DNA from: Mesorhizobium sophorae
Lineage (GTDB): Bacteria; Pseudomonadota; Alphaproteobacteria; Rhizobiales; Rhizobiaceae
Assembly: GCF_002270415.1 (NCBI RefSeq)
Contig: NZ_NNRI01000012.1
Location: 62,001 to 126,000 of the forward strand
Length of the DNA: 64,000 bases
Direction of reading: 5' to 3'
The notes beneath the pieces are model-generated. The model was not told the DNA's origin. It saw only the letters and a program-made list of their open reading frames with translations, and did not search any database. Below, piece by piece: positions 18,277 to 26,272 of this stretch. The stretch's first letter is position 1; every line of letters begins with the position of its first letter. Position numbers and translations under genes: made by a program.

Positions 18277-18744
18277 TCAAATCGGCAGCGCGCCGGTTTC
18301 CTTCAGCGTCTCGAGCACGATCGCCGTCTTCACATGCTGGACGGATTCGTGCGGCAGCAGCACACCGTTGACGAATTCCGATAGCGACTTCAGGTCGGGC
18401 GTCACCACTTTCAGGATGTAGTCCATCTCGCCCGTCAGTGCGTGCGCTTCCTGCACCTCGGGCAACCGCGCGACCAGTTCGCCAAAGCGCCTGGCATTGT
18501 CGCGGTTGTGGGTGGCTAACGTCACCGAGATGACGTTGACCAGGGAAAAGCCGAGTTTGTCGCGGTCGAGCACGGCGTGATAGCCCTTGATATAGCCGTC
18601 CTCCTCCAGCCGCTGGCGGCGGCGCGAGCATTGTGACGCCGACAGGTTCACCCGCTCCGACAAATCGTTGTTGGTCAGCCCCGCATCGCCCTGCAAGAGC
18701 GCCATTATCTTGCGGTCAAATTGATCAATGCGCGTCTCATCCAT
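18277..18744 (-). CDS. Lrp/AsnC family transcriptional regulator
   Basis: 155-residue regulator with an N-terminal AsnC helix-turn-helix (about residues 5-60, LTNNDLSERVNLSASQCSRRRQRLEEDG) and a C-terminal RAM ligand-binding domain (about 70-150, ending MKTAIVLETLKE-like). Divergent from hppD, so it probably senses an amino acid such as tyrosine or phenylalanine and controls hppD. The start at 18744 gives the family-typical MDETRIDQFDRKIM; an upstream ATG would add 11 residues. The dyad at 18789-18802 lies in the shared promoter region. Confidence 0.88.
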   Translation of the reverse strand: MDETRIDQFDRKIMALLQGDAGLTNNDLSERVNLSASQCSRRRQRLEEDGYIKGYHAVLDRDKLGFSLVNVISVTLATHNRDNARRFGELVARLPEVQEAHALTGEMDYILKVVTPDLKSLSEFVNGVLLPHESVQHVKTAIVLETLKETGALPI

Positions 18745-18788
18745 GGAGTTCTGCCCTTTCGTGCACGCTTTACGCATGAACTGATCAT

Positions 18789-18802
18789 TTCAAGCGTTTG
18801 AA
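18789..18802. promoter_or_regulatory. dyad in the Lrp regulator / hppD promoter region
   Basis: TTCAA-GCGT-TTGAA inverted repeat in the 137-bp gap between the divergent Lrp-family gene and hppD. AT-rich dyads of this kind are common in Lrp/AsnC sites. It is a candidate binding site only. Confidence 0.35.
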
Positions 18803-18881
18803 TGCAAGCACCATGCGCCGGCTCCGCGCTATGATGACGTCAGGTGGCCGTTTCAGGCCAAGCCATATCCGGAGAACTATC

Positions 18882-19994
18882 ATGGGCCCCTTCCCGCACG
18901 ACGCCCCGCCCGCCAAGATCAGCAAGGACAACCCCGCCGGCACGGATGGGTTCGAGTTTGTCGAGTTCGCGCATCCGGAGCCGGAAAAGCTCGCCGAACT
19001 GTTCACCCGCATGGGCTATGTCGCAGTGGCCAAGCACCGCACGAAAGACATCACCGTCTGGCGCCAGGGCGACATCAACTATGTCGTCAATGCCGAACCG
19101 GGCTCGCATGCGATGAAGTTCGCCGACAAGCACGGCCCTTGTGCTGCATCGATGGCCTGGCGGGTGGTCGATGCCAAGCACGCTTTCGACCACGCCGTTG
19201 CCAAGGGCGCCACGCCTTACGAAGGCGACGACAAGGCGCTCGACGTGCCGGCCATCGTCGGCATTGGCGGCTCGCTGCTGTATTTCATCGACACTTATGG
19301 CAAGAAGGGCTCGGCCTATGATGCCGAGTTCGAGTGGCTCGGCGCGCGCAACCCTCGGCCGCAAGGCGTCGGCTTCTATTTTCTCGACCACCTCACCCAC
19401 AATGTCTATCGCGGCCAGATGGACAAATGGTGGGATTTCTACCGCAATTTGTTCGGCTTCAAGCAGATCCATTTCTTCGATATCGACGGCAAGATCACCG
19501 GCCTGGTCAGCCGCGCCATCACCTCGCCTTGCGGCAAGATCCGCATCCCGCTCAACGAATCCAAGGACGAGACCAGCCAGATCGCCGAGTATCTGAAGAA
19601 GTACAATGGCGAAGGCATCCAGCACATTGCGGTGGGCACCGACGAGATCTACGCCGCCACCGACCGGCTGGCCGAGAACGGACTGAAGTTCATGCCCGGC
19701 CCGCCGGAAACCTATTACGACATGTCCTATGATCGCGTGAACGGCCACGACGAGCCGATCGAACGCATGAAGAAGCACGGCATCCTGATCGACGGCGAAG
19801 GCGTGGTCGACGGCGGCATGACCAAGATCCTGCTGCAGATCTTTTCGAAAACCGTTATCGGGCCGATCTTCTTCGAGTTCATCCAGCGCAAGGGCGACGA
19901 AGGCTTTGGCGAGGGTAATTTCCGCGCCCTGTTCGAATCGATCGAGCAGGACCAGATCAAGCGCGGCGTGATCAAGGTTCAGGCGGCAGAGTAG
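18882..19994 (+). CDS. hppD: 4-hydroxyphenylpyruvate dioxygenase
   Basis: Converts 4-hydroxyphenylpyruvate (from tyrosine transamination) to homogentisate, using Fe(II) and O2. 370 residues in two vicinal-oxygen-chelate halves. The iron facial triad is visible as His170 (FLDHLTHNV), His248 (IQHIAVGTD) and Glu332 (IFFEFIQRKG). The ATG at 18882 follows a GGAGAA ribosome site; an in-frame extension upstream lacks family similarity. The downstream steps, hmgA and fahA, are about 2-5 kb away on the opposite strand. The gene ends at a strong bidirectional hairpin. Confidence 0.97.
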   Translation: MGPFPHDAPPAKISKDNPAGTDGFEFVEFAHPEPEKLAELFTRMGYVAVAKHRTKDITVWRQGDINYVVNAEPGSHAMKFADKHGPCAASMAWRVVDAKHAFDHAVAKGATPYEGDDKALDVPAIVGIGGSLLYFIDTYGKKGSAYDAEFEWLGARNPRPQGVGFYFLDHLTHNVYRGQMDKWWDFYRNLFGFKQIHFFDIDGKITGLVSRAITSPCGKIRIPLNESKDETSQIAEYLKKYNGEGIQHIAVGTDEIYAATDRLAENGLKFMPGPPETYYDMSYDRVNGHDEPIERMKKHGILIDGEGVVDGGMTKILLQIFSKTVIGPIFFEFIQRKGDEGFGEGNFRALFESIEQDQIKRGVIKVQAAE

Positions 19995-20013
19995 GCTTCA
20001 GGTCGAGCGGATA

Positions 20014-20042
20014 GCGCATGACCCTGGTTTCGGGTCATGCGC
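20014..20042. terminator. bidirectional terminator between hppD and the DinB gene
   Basis: Perfect 11-bp stem GCGCATGACCC / GGGTCATGCGC with a 7-base loop, centred between the convergent ends of hppD (19994) and the DinB gene (20047). No long T run follows on either strand, but stem strength and position favour a two-way transcription stop. Confidence 0.65.
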
Positions 20043-20046
20043 CAAA

Positions 20047-20589
20047 TCAGATCTTGAGGCCCAGCCGCTCGACCTCTTCTTTCCTCAGCCTCATATCGTA
20101 GTCGAGCAGGAATTCATCGAGCTGTGGCGGCGCGACCGACGTGCCGGAAAGCATCGCGTGCACCTGGCCGCGATGGTGGATGTCATGCAGGAAGACGTGA
20201 GCGAGGATGTCGCCGATGCGCTCGGGGATCATGCCGTCCTTGCGCCGGTCGGTGACGACCTGACGATCGAGATCGGCTGCCGAGAGCCGGTCGCAAAAAG
20301 CGATCAGGCGACGGTCCGCGGCGACCTGTGCGGCAAACAACGCCTGCGGCTCGTCGATTGGCACAAAATCGTCATGGGCGGCAGCACCGACGCCACCCTC
20401 TTCGAGAAAATCAAGATAGAGAAGATCGACCGCAAGGATGTGGTTGAGCGTCGCCTCGATCGACGGGAAGAAGCTGGTGCGTTCGGCTGCGAATTCGCCG
20501 GGCGTGAGCTGCAGAACAGCACGGTACAGCCGATCGTTCGACCAGAGATTGTTGCCGGCCATGCGGCGCAGATGGTCCAGCAGGTTCAT
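20047..20589 (-). CDS. DinB family metal-binding protein
   Basis: 180-residue four-helix DinB/YfiT-fold protein. The metal triad is intact: His50 (TLNHILA), His135 and His139 (LHDIHHRGQVH). DinB-fold enzymes include thiol-dependent S-transferases and maleylpyruvate isomerase. The gene is the last of an apparent operon hmgA-MBL-fahA-two membrane proteins-DinB, and its ATG overlaps the stop of the preceding gene (ATGA). Because no maleylacetoacetate isomerase gene is seen in the cluster, this protein is a candidate for that step. The fold is well supported, the function is speculation. Confidence 0.85.
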   Translation of the reverse strand: MNLLDHLRRMAGNNLWSNDRLYRAVLQLTPGEFAAERTSFFPSIEATLNHILAVDLLYLDFLEEGGVGAAAHDDFVPIDEPQALFAAQVAADRRLIAFCDRLSAADLDRQVVTDRRKDGMIPERIGDILAHVFLHDIHHRGQVHAMLSGTSVAPPQLDEFLLDYDMRLRKEEVERLGLKI

Positions 20590-20879
20590 CCGGCTGACCG
20601 AACCAGATACAGACCCGCCCACATAACCGCAAATCCGGCGAGAACGACCAGCAGCAGCCTGTTCATGCGCCGCCGCAAGCCTTGCGTTTCGGCGTCCCGC
20701 GCGACTTTCATGTTGGTGATGGTGTGGAACATCATCGCCTTGCGCGGAAAGCCGCTGCGGTTGGTCAGGTCCGGCGAGCGCGCCTCGATGCGGTAGCTCA
20801 ACCGGATCGCCAGGATGAAGACAGCCAATATGGCAAGCGCCCAGACGCCACTGAGAAGGTAGAATATCTCGCCTGTCAT
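20586..20879 (-). CDS. small two-helix membrane protein in the homogentisate operon
   Basis: 97 residues with hydrophobic segments near residues 6-26 and 74-93 and a basic loop between them (MKVARDAETQGLRRRMN). The stop overlaps the DinB start (ATGA), and it begins 8 bp after the 85-residue membrane protein, so the three are probably translated together. No family recognised and no catalytic motif seen. It starts at the ATG at 20879; an in-frame extension would run into the neighbouring gene. Confidence 0.65.
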   Translation of the reverse strand: MTGEIFYLLSGVWALAILAVFILAIRLSYRIEARSPDLTNRSGFPRKAMMFHTITNMKVARDAETQGLRRRMNRLLLVVLAGFAVMWAGLYLVRSAG

Positions 20880-20887
20880 ACTCTTAT

Positions 20888-21145
20888 CTACAAGCTTAGC
20901 TTTTCGCCCGAAAACATCAACAATCCCACCCCGATTAAAGTCAGAGAAAGCCCAATCATGCACCACCACCGTGATTTCGGATTGCTGAAAAACGCGCGCC
21001 ATAGCTCGTTAGGTCGTGCACTCTGCCCGAGCATGTCCCTGTTGTGAACGTCGTAATCGGTCCTGAAGCTGATCATCCCACCGATAGTCCACGAAACGAC
21101 CCCGCCAAGAATCAGGACCAATCCGAACGTTGGCAAATTACTCAT
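20888..21145 (-). CDS. small two-helix membrane protein in the homogentisate operon
   Basis: 85 residues with two hydrophobic segments (about 5-25 and 60-80). The loop between contains FRTDYDVHNRDMLGQSARPNE, and an SKPxxWW-like NPKSRWW motif precedes the second helix. It lies 9 bp after the fahA stop on the same strand. Function unknown. With the following 97-residue protein it forms a pair that could make a small membrane complex. Confidence 0.65.
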   Translation of the reverse strand: MSNLPTFGLVLILGGVVSWTIGGMISFRTDYDVHNRDMLGQSARPNELWRAFFSNPKSRWWCMIGLSLTLIGVGLLMFSGEKLSL

Positions 21146-21154
21146 CCGCGTCCC

Positions 21155-22168
21155 TCACCTCTCGTATTTCTCGACCTTCTGCTCGATGGCGCCGAAGATC
21201 GAATGACCGGTCCTGTCCTTCATCTCGATGCGCACCGTGTCGCCGAAGCGCAGGAACGGCGTTTTGGGCGCGCCTGATACAATGGTCTCGATCATGCGCA
21301 GTTCGGCGATGCAGGAATAGCCGGCGCCGCCGGCCGAGACAGGCTTGCCTGGCCCGCCGTCGAGCTTGTTGGAGACGGTGCCGGAACCGATGATCGTACC
21401 CGATACCAGCGGCCTCGTCCTTGCGGCGTGGACGATCAGGGCCGGAAAATCGAAGGTCATGTCGACGCCCGCATTGGCCCGGCCGAACGGCTTGCCGTTG
21501 AGGTCGGCGAGCAGCGGCAGGCTGACCTTGCCGCCATCCCAGGCGTCGCCCAATTCATCGGGCGTCACCGCGGCAGGTGAAAACGCCGAGGACGGCTTTG
21601 ATTGGAAGAAGCCGAAACCCTTGGCGAGCTCCGGCCCGGTGAGCGCGCGCAGCGTCACGTCGTTGACCAGCATCACCAGCCGGATCGCGGCGCGTGCCTC
21701 ATCGAGGCTGGCGCCCATAGGTACGTCGTCGACAATGACAGCGACTTCCCCTTCCATGTCGATGCCGAAGGCCTCGTCGGCCATGCGGATCGGATCACGC
21801 GGCGCGATGAAGGAATCCGAGCCGCCCTGGTAGATCAGCGGGTCGGTCCAGAAACTCGCCGGCATCTCGACGCCACGCGCTTTCCGCACCAGTTCGACAT
21901 GGTTCACATAGGCCGCGCCATCGGCCCATTGATAGGCACGCGGCAGCGGTGAGTGCGCGTCATGCTCGTGGAAGCGCTCCGACGGCACCGCGTTGTTCTC
22001 CAGCGATTCCGCTATTGTCGCGAGGTGCGGGGCGATGCGCCGCCAGTCGTCCAGCGCTGCCTGCAGGGTGCGCACCAGGAACGAGGCGTCGGTGAAGCGT
22101 GTCAGGTCGCGCGAGACGACGACGAGTTTTCCGTCACGCGTCCCATCCTTCAGTGTGGCAAGCTTCAT
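21155..22168 (-). CDS. fahA: fumarylacetoacetate hydrolase
   Basis: Last step of tyrosine catabolism: splits fumarylacetoacetate into fumarate and acetoacetate. 337 residues with the FAH-family metal-site acids in FGIDMEGEVAV near residue 132, LVNDVTLRAL near 167, and GTIIGSGTVSN with GYSCIAELR in the C-terminal half. It lies in the minus-strand operon after hmgA and an MBL-fold gene, consistent with this specific role rather than a generic FAH-domain hydrolase. Confidence 0.93.
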   Translation of the reverse strand: MKLATLKDGTRDGKLVVVSRDLTRFTDASFLVRTLQAALDDWRRIAPHLATIAESLENNAVPSERFHEHDAHSPLPRAYQWADGAAYVNHVELVRKARGVEMPASFWTDPLIYQGGSDSFIAPRDPIRMADEAFGIDMEGEVAVIVDDVPMGASLDEARAAIRLVMLVNDVTLRALTGPELAKGFGFFQSKPSSAFSPAAVTPDELGDAWDGGKVSLPLLADLNGKPFGRANAGVDMTFDFPALIVHAARTRPLVSGTIIGSGTVSNKLDGGPGKPVSAGGAGYSCIAELRMIETIVSGAPKTPFLRFGDTVRIEMKDRTGHSIFGAIEQKVEKYER

Positions 22169-22234
22169 GCGGTTTCCTCTCCTGTTACGGCCTTGGCGCC
22201 GCTTTGGATTTTTGTTTTACGCATTATCTCCAGC

Positions 22235-22255
22235 GAAAAGCGGTTTCCACTTTTC
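22235..22255. repeat. short hairpin repeat between fahA and the MBL-fold gene
   Basis: GAAAAG / CTTTTC stem around a CGGTTTCCA loop inside the 91-bp gap, touching the 3' end of the MBL gene. The AAAA-CCG/CGG-TTTT core resembles that of the hairpins at 29907 and 31892, so it may be a degenerate member of the same dispersed family. It could trim or partly terminate the operon transcript. Confidence 0.4.
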
Positions 22256-22259
22256 AGGG

Positions 22260-23129
22260 TCATGCGAACTCCACAACAAGGCCGTCGCTGGCGATCGTCA
22301 AGTCGCCGGCCCATGTTTTCCTGACAGCGGCGATCCAGTCGGCCTCGCCGATCCCGGGATCGTCGGCCGGAATGAGGTGGTTAAGCACCAGCCTCTTCAC
22401 GCCGGCATCGCTGGCGATGCGCCCGGCCTCCTCGGCAAAGCTGTGGCTGGCGAGCAGATGTTCCCGCAGCCGCGCGCCATTGCCGGTTTTGGCCACCAGC
22501 CGCTCTATGCCTTCCTCCAGCATAGCTTCGTGGACGAGGATGTCGGCGCCTTGGGCAAAATCAGCGAGCGGCGGAAAGAAGGCCGTATCGGTGGAGAACA
22601 CCACGCTTTTCCCGCCACGCTCGAAGCGCAGCGCAAAGCAGTCGGTCACCGGCGGATGGTCGACGCGCAGCGCTGAAACCTCGAGGCCGTGTTGCTCGAC
22701 AATCAAGCCTTCGGTGAATTCGTTGATCGAAACCAGCTCGCGAATATCCGGCCGGCCTTCATCGACGATGCGGATTTCGACGTCGAATTCCATAGCCTGA
22801 CAAAAGCGCCGCCAGTAGTGGTCGGTTCCGGGCGGACCGTACACGCTGACGGGCGAGGCCAGACCGGCCGTCCAGGCGGTGTGGACCAGCGGCCCGAGTT
22901 CCAGCACATGGTCGGAATGCAGATGCGTGATGAAGATCAGGTCGAGCGCCTTCAGCCCGATGCCGGCATCGACGAGACCCCGCGTCACGCCAAGTCCGCA
23001 GTCGATGACAATGCTGCGACCGCCCATCTGCAGCAGCGACGAACTCGGCCATGGGCCACCCGGCCGCAGCGCCGGCCCGCCCTTCGAGCCCAAAAGCACC
23101 AGCCGGTCCGGTATCGGCTCGCCGCTCAA
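22260..23129 (-). CDS. MBL-fold metallohydrolase (RNase Z / arylsulfatase-like)
   Basis: 289-residue metallo-beta-lactamase-fold protein. The dinuclear metal motif THLHSDH is near residue 69, with a further aspartate in VVFSTDTAF and histidines in VHEAML, LASHSF and LNHLIP. The arrangement is closest to RNase Z-like and AtsA-like hydrolases rather than glyoxalase II. The start overlaps the hmgA stop by 4 bp (ATGA), so it is made together with homogentisate dioxygenase. It may deal with a lactone or thioester by-product of the pathway, but the substrate is unknown. Confidence 0.85.
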   Translation of the reverse strand: MSGEPIPDRLVLLGSKGGPALRPGGPWPSSSLLQMGGRSIVIDCGLGVTRGLVDAGIGLKALDLIFITHLHSDHVLELGPLVHTAWTAGLASPVSVYGPPGTDHYWRRFCQAMEFDVEIRIVDEGRPDIRELVSINEFTEGLIVEQHGLEVSALRVDHPPVTDCFALRFERGGKSVVFSTDTAFFPPLADFAQGADILVHEAMLEEGIERLVAKTGNGARLREHLLASHSFAEEAGRIASDAGVKRLVLNHLIPADDPGIGEADWIAAVRKTWAGDLTIASDGLVVEFA

Positions 23130-24439
23130 GACCAGTCGCCCTCGGGCGTGCCGTTGAAGCGCTTCTTCAGATCGGCCCAGCAGTCGATGTAGTTGTCCTG
23201 CCGGGTTTCCAGTTCGGCGCCGTAGCGGGTCAGCATCTGCGGAAAACGGGTCTCGAACATGAAGGCCATGGTGTTGTCGAGCTTGACCGGTTTCAGGTCC
23301 GCGCGCGAGGCCTTTTCGAAGCCAGGAGCATCCGGGCCGTGGGCCAGCATCAGATTGTGCAGGCTGATGCCGCCGGGAACGAAGCCTTCCTCCTTGGCGT
23401 CATACTGACCGTGGATCAGCCCCATGAACTCGCTCATGATGTTGCGGTGATACCAGGGCGGCCGGAACGTATCCTCCGCCACCAACCAGCGCGGCGGGAA
23501 GATGACGAAGTCGATGTTGGCGGTGCCTTCCTCGCCGCTGGGCGCCGTCAGCACGGTGAAGATCGAAGGATCGGGATGGTCGAACAGGATGGCGCCGACC
23601 GGCGAAAAGGTCGCCAGATCATATTTATAGGGTGCGTAGTTGCCGTGCCAGGCAACGACGTCCAGCGGCGAGTGGCCGATCTCGGTGACATGGAAGTTGC
23701 CGCACCATTTCACCGTCAGCCGGCACGGCGTCTCCTTCTCCTCGAACCAGGCGCAAGGCGTCTTGAAGTCGCGCGGATTGGCCAGGCAATTGGCGCCGAT
23801 CGGGCCACGGTCCGGCAAGGTCAGCTTGGCGCCATAGTTCTCGCAGACATAGCCGCGCACTTCGGCATCGACCAGCTCGACCTTGAACACAAGCCCGCGG
23901 GGCAGCACGGCGATCTCGCCGGGCCGAAGCTCGATGACGCCCATCTCGGTGACGAAGCGCAAGGCGCCGACCTGCGGCACGATGAGCAACTCGCCGTCGG
24001 CGTTGAAAAAATGGTCGTCAACCATCGAGCGGTTGGCGACATAGACGTGGGCCGCCATGCCGGTTTGCCCGAGCACGTCGCCGGCGGTTGTGATGCTGCG
24101 CATGCCGGCGATGAAATCGGTCGGCTCCTTCGGCATCGGCACCGGGTTCCATCGGTACTGGCCGAGCGCCAACTCGTGGTCGCCGACATTGGGGGCGCTC
24201 TTCCACAATGGATAGTTTGCCGGTTTGAAGCGGCCGGTGTGCTTCACGCTCGGTCGGATCCGATAGAGCCAGGAGCGTTCATTGGTGCCGCGCGGCGCGG
24301 TGAACGGGGAACCGGAAAGCTGCTCGGCATAGAGGCCATAGGCCGGCCGCTGCGGCGAATTCCGTCCCTGCGGCAGCGAGCCGGGCAAGGTTTCGGTTTC
24401 GAAGTCGTTGCCGAAGCCCGGCATGTAGGAAAAGGCCAT
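23126..24439 (-). CDS. hmgA: homogentisate 1,2-dioxygenase
   Basis: Opens the homogentisate ring to give maleylacetoacetate, using Fe(II) and O2. 437 residues. Seen: N-terminal YMPGFGNDFETE, FTAPRGTNERSWLYRI, and the C-terminal iron-site region with YHRNIMSEFMGLIHG near residue 325-340 and LMLAHGPDAPGFEKA near 357-371. The ATG at 24439 has a CCGGGAGGAAG ribosome site. First gene of the operon that continues with the MBL gene, fahA, two membrane proteins and DinB. Divergent from a MarR gene across an inverted repeat. Confidence 0.97.
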   Translation of the reverse strand: MAFSYMPGFGNDFETETLPGSLPQGRNSPQRPAYGLYAEQLSGSPFTAPRGTNERSWLYRIRPSVKHTGRFKPANYPLWKSAPNVGDHELALGQYRWNPVPMPKEPTDFIAGMRSITTAGDVLGQTGMAAHVYVANRSMVDDHFFNADGELLIVPQVGALRFVTEMGVIELRPGEIAVLPRGLVFKVELVDAEVRGYVCENYGAKLTLPDRGPIGANCLANPRDFKTPCAWFEEKETPCRLTVKWCGNFHVTEIGHSPLDVVAWHGNYAPYKYDLATFSPVGAILFDHPDPSIFTVLTAPSGEEGTANIDFVIFPPRWLVAEDTFRPPWYHRNIMSEFMGLIHGQYDAKEEGFVPGGISLHNLMLAHGPDAPGFEKASRADLKPVKLDNTMAFMFETRFPQMLTRYGAELETRQDNYIDCWADLKKRFNGTPEGDWS

Positions 24440-24465
24440 CGCTTCCTCCCGGAATTGACCAAACT

Positions 24466-24481
24466 GGTTTCATTTGTAACC
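24466..24481. promoter_or_regulatory. MarR-type operator candidate between hmgA and marR
   Basis: 16-bp imperfect palindrome GGTTTCATTTGTAACC (arms match at GGTT-CA and TG-AACC), next to a second dyad ACCA-AAC-TGGT (24458-24468). It lies in the 90-bp gap between divergent hmgA and the MarR-family gene, the usual place for a MarR autoregulatory site. Confidence 0.5.
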
Positions 24482-24529
24482 ATCGAAAATGTAACTATCA
24501 ATGCCAATGCTTCTGCCGGATGTGCAACC

Positions 24530-24979
24530 ATGGAAATCCTCGACCTGGAAAACTTCCTTCCGTACCGGCTCTATCGCCTGGCCGACGCCGTCAGCCGCGA
24601 ATTCGCGGGGATATACAAGGACAGTCATGGCCTGACCCGGCCTGAATGGCGCACCCTTTCGGGGCTCGGCCAGCACGGCACGATGACCGCGACAGCACTC
24701 GGCGAGCAATCGGCCATGCACAAGACCAAGGTGTCGCGCGCTGTCGCCGAACTCGAACGGCGGCACTGGCTGACGCGAACTCCCGATGAAAACGACCGCC
24801 GCGTCGAACATCTGACCCTGACCAAGGCGGGGCTTGCTGCCTATGGCGAAATGGTGCCGCTGGCGAAGGCGTTCGAGCGGGGGTTGCTGGCAAAGCTGAC
24901 CGCCGGCGAGCGGGCGGGGATTATCAATGGAGTGGCGGCGCTGGAGGTGGCGCTGTACAGACCAGTGGAAAAGCAATGA
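24530..24979 (+). CDS. MarR family transcriptional regulator (homogentisate locus)
   Basis: 149-residue winged-helix regulator. The DNA-binding region spans about residues 30-95 (LTRPEWRTLSGLG, MHKTKVSRAVAELERRHWL, beta-wing DENDRRVEHLTLT). Divergent from hmgA, as HmgR-type repressors often are, so it probably represses hmgA-fahA and responds to homogentisate or a related aromatic. The ATG at 24530 is the only ATG in frame near the domain start. Confidence 0.88.
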   Translation: MEILDLENFLPYRLYRLADAVSREFAGIYKDSHGLTRPEWRTLSGLGQHGTMTATALGEQSAMHKTKVSRAVAELERRHWLTRTPDENDRRVEHLTLTKAGLAAYGEMVPLAKAFERGLLAKLTAGERAGIINGVAALEVALYRPVEKQ

Positions 24980-25003
24980 CGCCGTTCCGTGGTGATCCTT
25001 CCC

Positions 25004-25159
25004 ACCCCCCTCTGTCCTGCCGGACATCTCCCCCGCAAGGGGGGAGATTGGCAGCTTCGGCGCTCCGCCGATCCCTACAGCGCTGGTAGTTGGCGAAGGC
25101 ATCCGCGACATCCGATCTCCCTCCTTGCGGGGGAGATGGCCGGCAGGCCAGAGGGGGGT
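25004..25159. repeat. 156-bp G+C-rich mosaic inverted repeat between convergent genes
   Basis: The outer arms 25004-25023 and 25140-25159 are inverted and match at 19 of 20 positions (ACCCCCCTCTG and CAGAGGGGGGT ends). Inside each arm sits a smaller hairpin, ATCTCCCC-loop-GGGGAGAT at 25026-25048 and a similar one at 25115-25137. The element fills the gap between the convergent MarR and tdh genes. It looks like a rhizobial intergenic mosaic element and would also act as a strong two-way terminator. No coding potential seen. Confidence 0.8.
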
Positions 25160-25185
25160 ACTGCCCCGCCGACTTTTCTAGTTGC

Positions 25186-26220
25186 CTACCAATCCATCAC
25201 CACCTTGCCGGAACTGCCGCTGCGCATCGCATCGAAGCCGGTCTGGAAGTCGTCGATGCCGATGCGGTGCGTGATCAACCCGGAAACATCCAGCGGGCCC
25301 TGCACCAGCGCGATCATCTTGTACCAGGTCTCGAACATTTCGCGGCCGTAGATGCCCTTGAGATGCAGCATCTTGAAGATGACCTTGTTCCAGTCGATCT
25401 CGAAGCCGGTGGGCGCAATGCCTAAAATGGCGATCTTGCCGCCATTGTTCATCGTGTCGATCATGTCGCGGAAGGCGGGCGCCGCCCCCGACATTTCGAG
25501 ACCGACGTCGAAACCCTCGGTCATGCCGAGTACCGGCATGACGTCGCGCAGCTTTTCCTTCGAGGCGTCGACGACGTGCTGCACGCCAAGCTTTTTCGCC
25601 AGCGCCAGCCGCACCGGGTTGATGTCGGTGATGACCACCTTGCGCGCGCCGACACATTGCGCCACCAGCGCGCCCATGATGCCGATCGGCCCGGCCCCGG
25701 TGACCAGCACATCCTCGCCGACCAGATCGAAGGACAGGGCGGTATGGACCGCATTGCCGAGCGGATCGAAAATCGCGGCGATCTCGTCCGGCACGTCGTC
25801 GGGGATCGGCACGACGTTGTGCTGCGGGATCGCCAGATACTCGCCGAAGGCGCCGGGGCGATTGACGCCGACACCGAGCGTGTTGCGGCACAGATGCCCC
25901 CTGCCCGCTCGGCAGTTGCGGCAATGGCCGCAGACGATGTGGCCTTCGCCCGACACGCGCTGGCCGACCTTGTATTCGGTGACCGCGGCGCCGAAATCGG
26001 CAACCGTGCCGACGAATTCATGGCCGGTCACCATCGGTACCGGCACCGTCTTCTGCGCCCACTGGTCCCAATTGTAGATGTGGACGTCGGTGCCGCAGAT
26101 CGCCGTCTTCCTGACCTTGATCAGCACGTCGTTGGGGCCGATCTCCGGCACCGGCACCTCTTCCATCCAGATGCCCGGCTCGGCCTTGGCCTTCACCAGC
26201 GCCTTCATCATGTTCGACAT
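25186..26220 (-). CDS. tdh: L-threonine 3-dehydrogenase
   Basis: Oxidises L-threonine to 2-amino-3-ketobutyrate with NAD+. 344-residue zinc-dependent medium-chain dehydrogenase. The catalytic zinc site is Cys42 (ICGTD) and His67-Glu68 (GHEFVG). The structural zinc cysteines are 97, 100, 103 and 111 (CGHCRNCRAGRGHLC). The NAD fold has VTGAGPIGIMG near 170. It lies 52 bp after kbl on the same strand, forming the two-gene threonine-to-glycine pathway. Confidence 0.97.
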   Translation of the reverse strand: MSNMMKALVKAKAEPGIWMEEVPVPEIGPNDVLIKVRKTAICGTDVHIYNWDQWAQKTVPVPMVTGHEFVGTVADFGAAVTEYKVGQRVSGEGHIVCGHCRNCRAGRGHLCRNTLGVGVNRPGAFGEYLAIPQHNVVPIPDDVPDEIAAIFDPLGNAVHTALSFDLVGEDVLVTGAGPIGIMGALVAQCVGARKVVITDINPVRLALAKKLGVQHVVDASKEKLRDVMPVLGMTEGFDVGLEMSGAAPAFRDMIDTMNNGGKIAILGIAPTGFEIDWNKVIFKMLHLKGIYGREMFETWYKMIALVQGPLDVSGLITHRIGIDDFQTGFDAMRSGSSGKVVMDW

Positions 26221-26272
26221 GCTTTTGTCCCTTGAATCTCTTGTTCCAAAATCGCTTTGCGATTTCGGCCTT

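Noticed and set aside
23051..24529. Plus-strand frame continuous with the MarR gene
   Set aside because: Antisense to hmgA. Only the part from 24530 encodes a recognisable MarR protein.
25004..25159. CRISPR array or insertion-sequence ends
   Set aside because: There are only two inverted arms and inner hairpins, no regular repeat-spacer units and no transposase.
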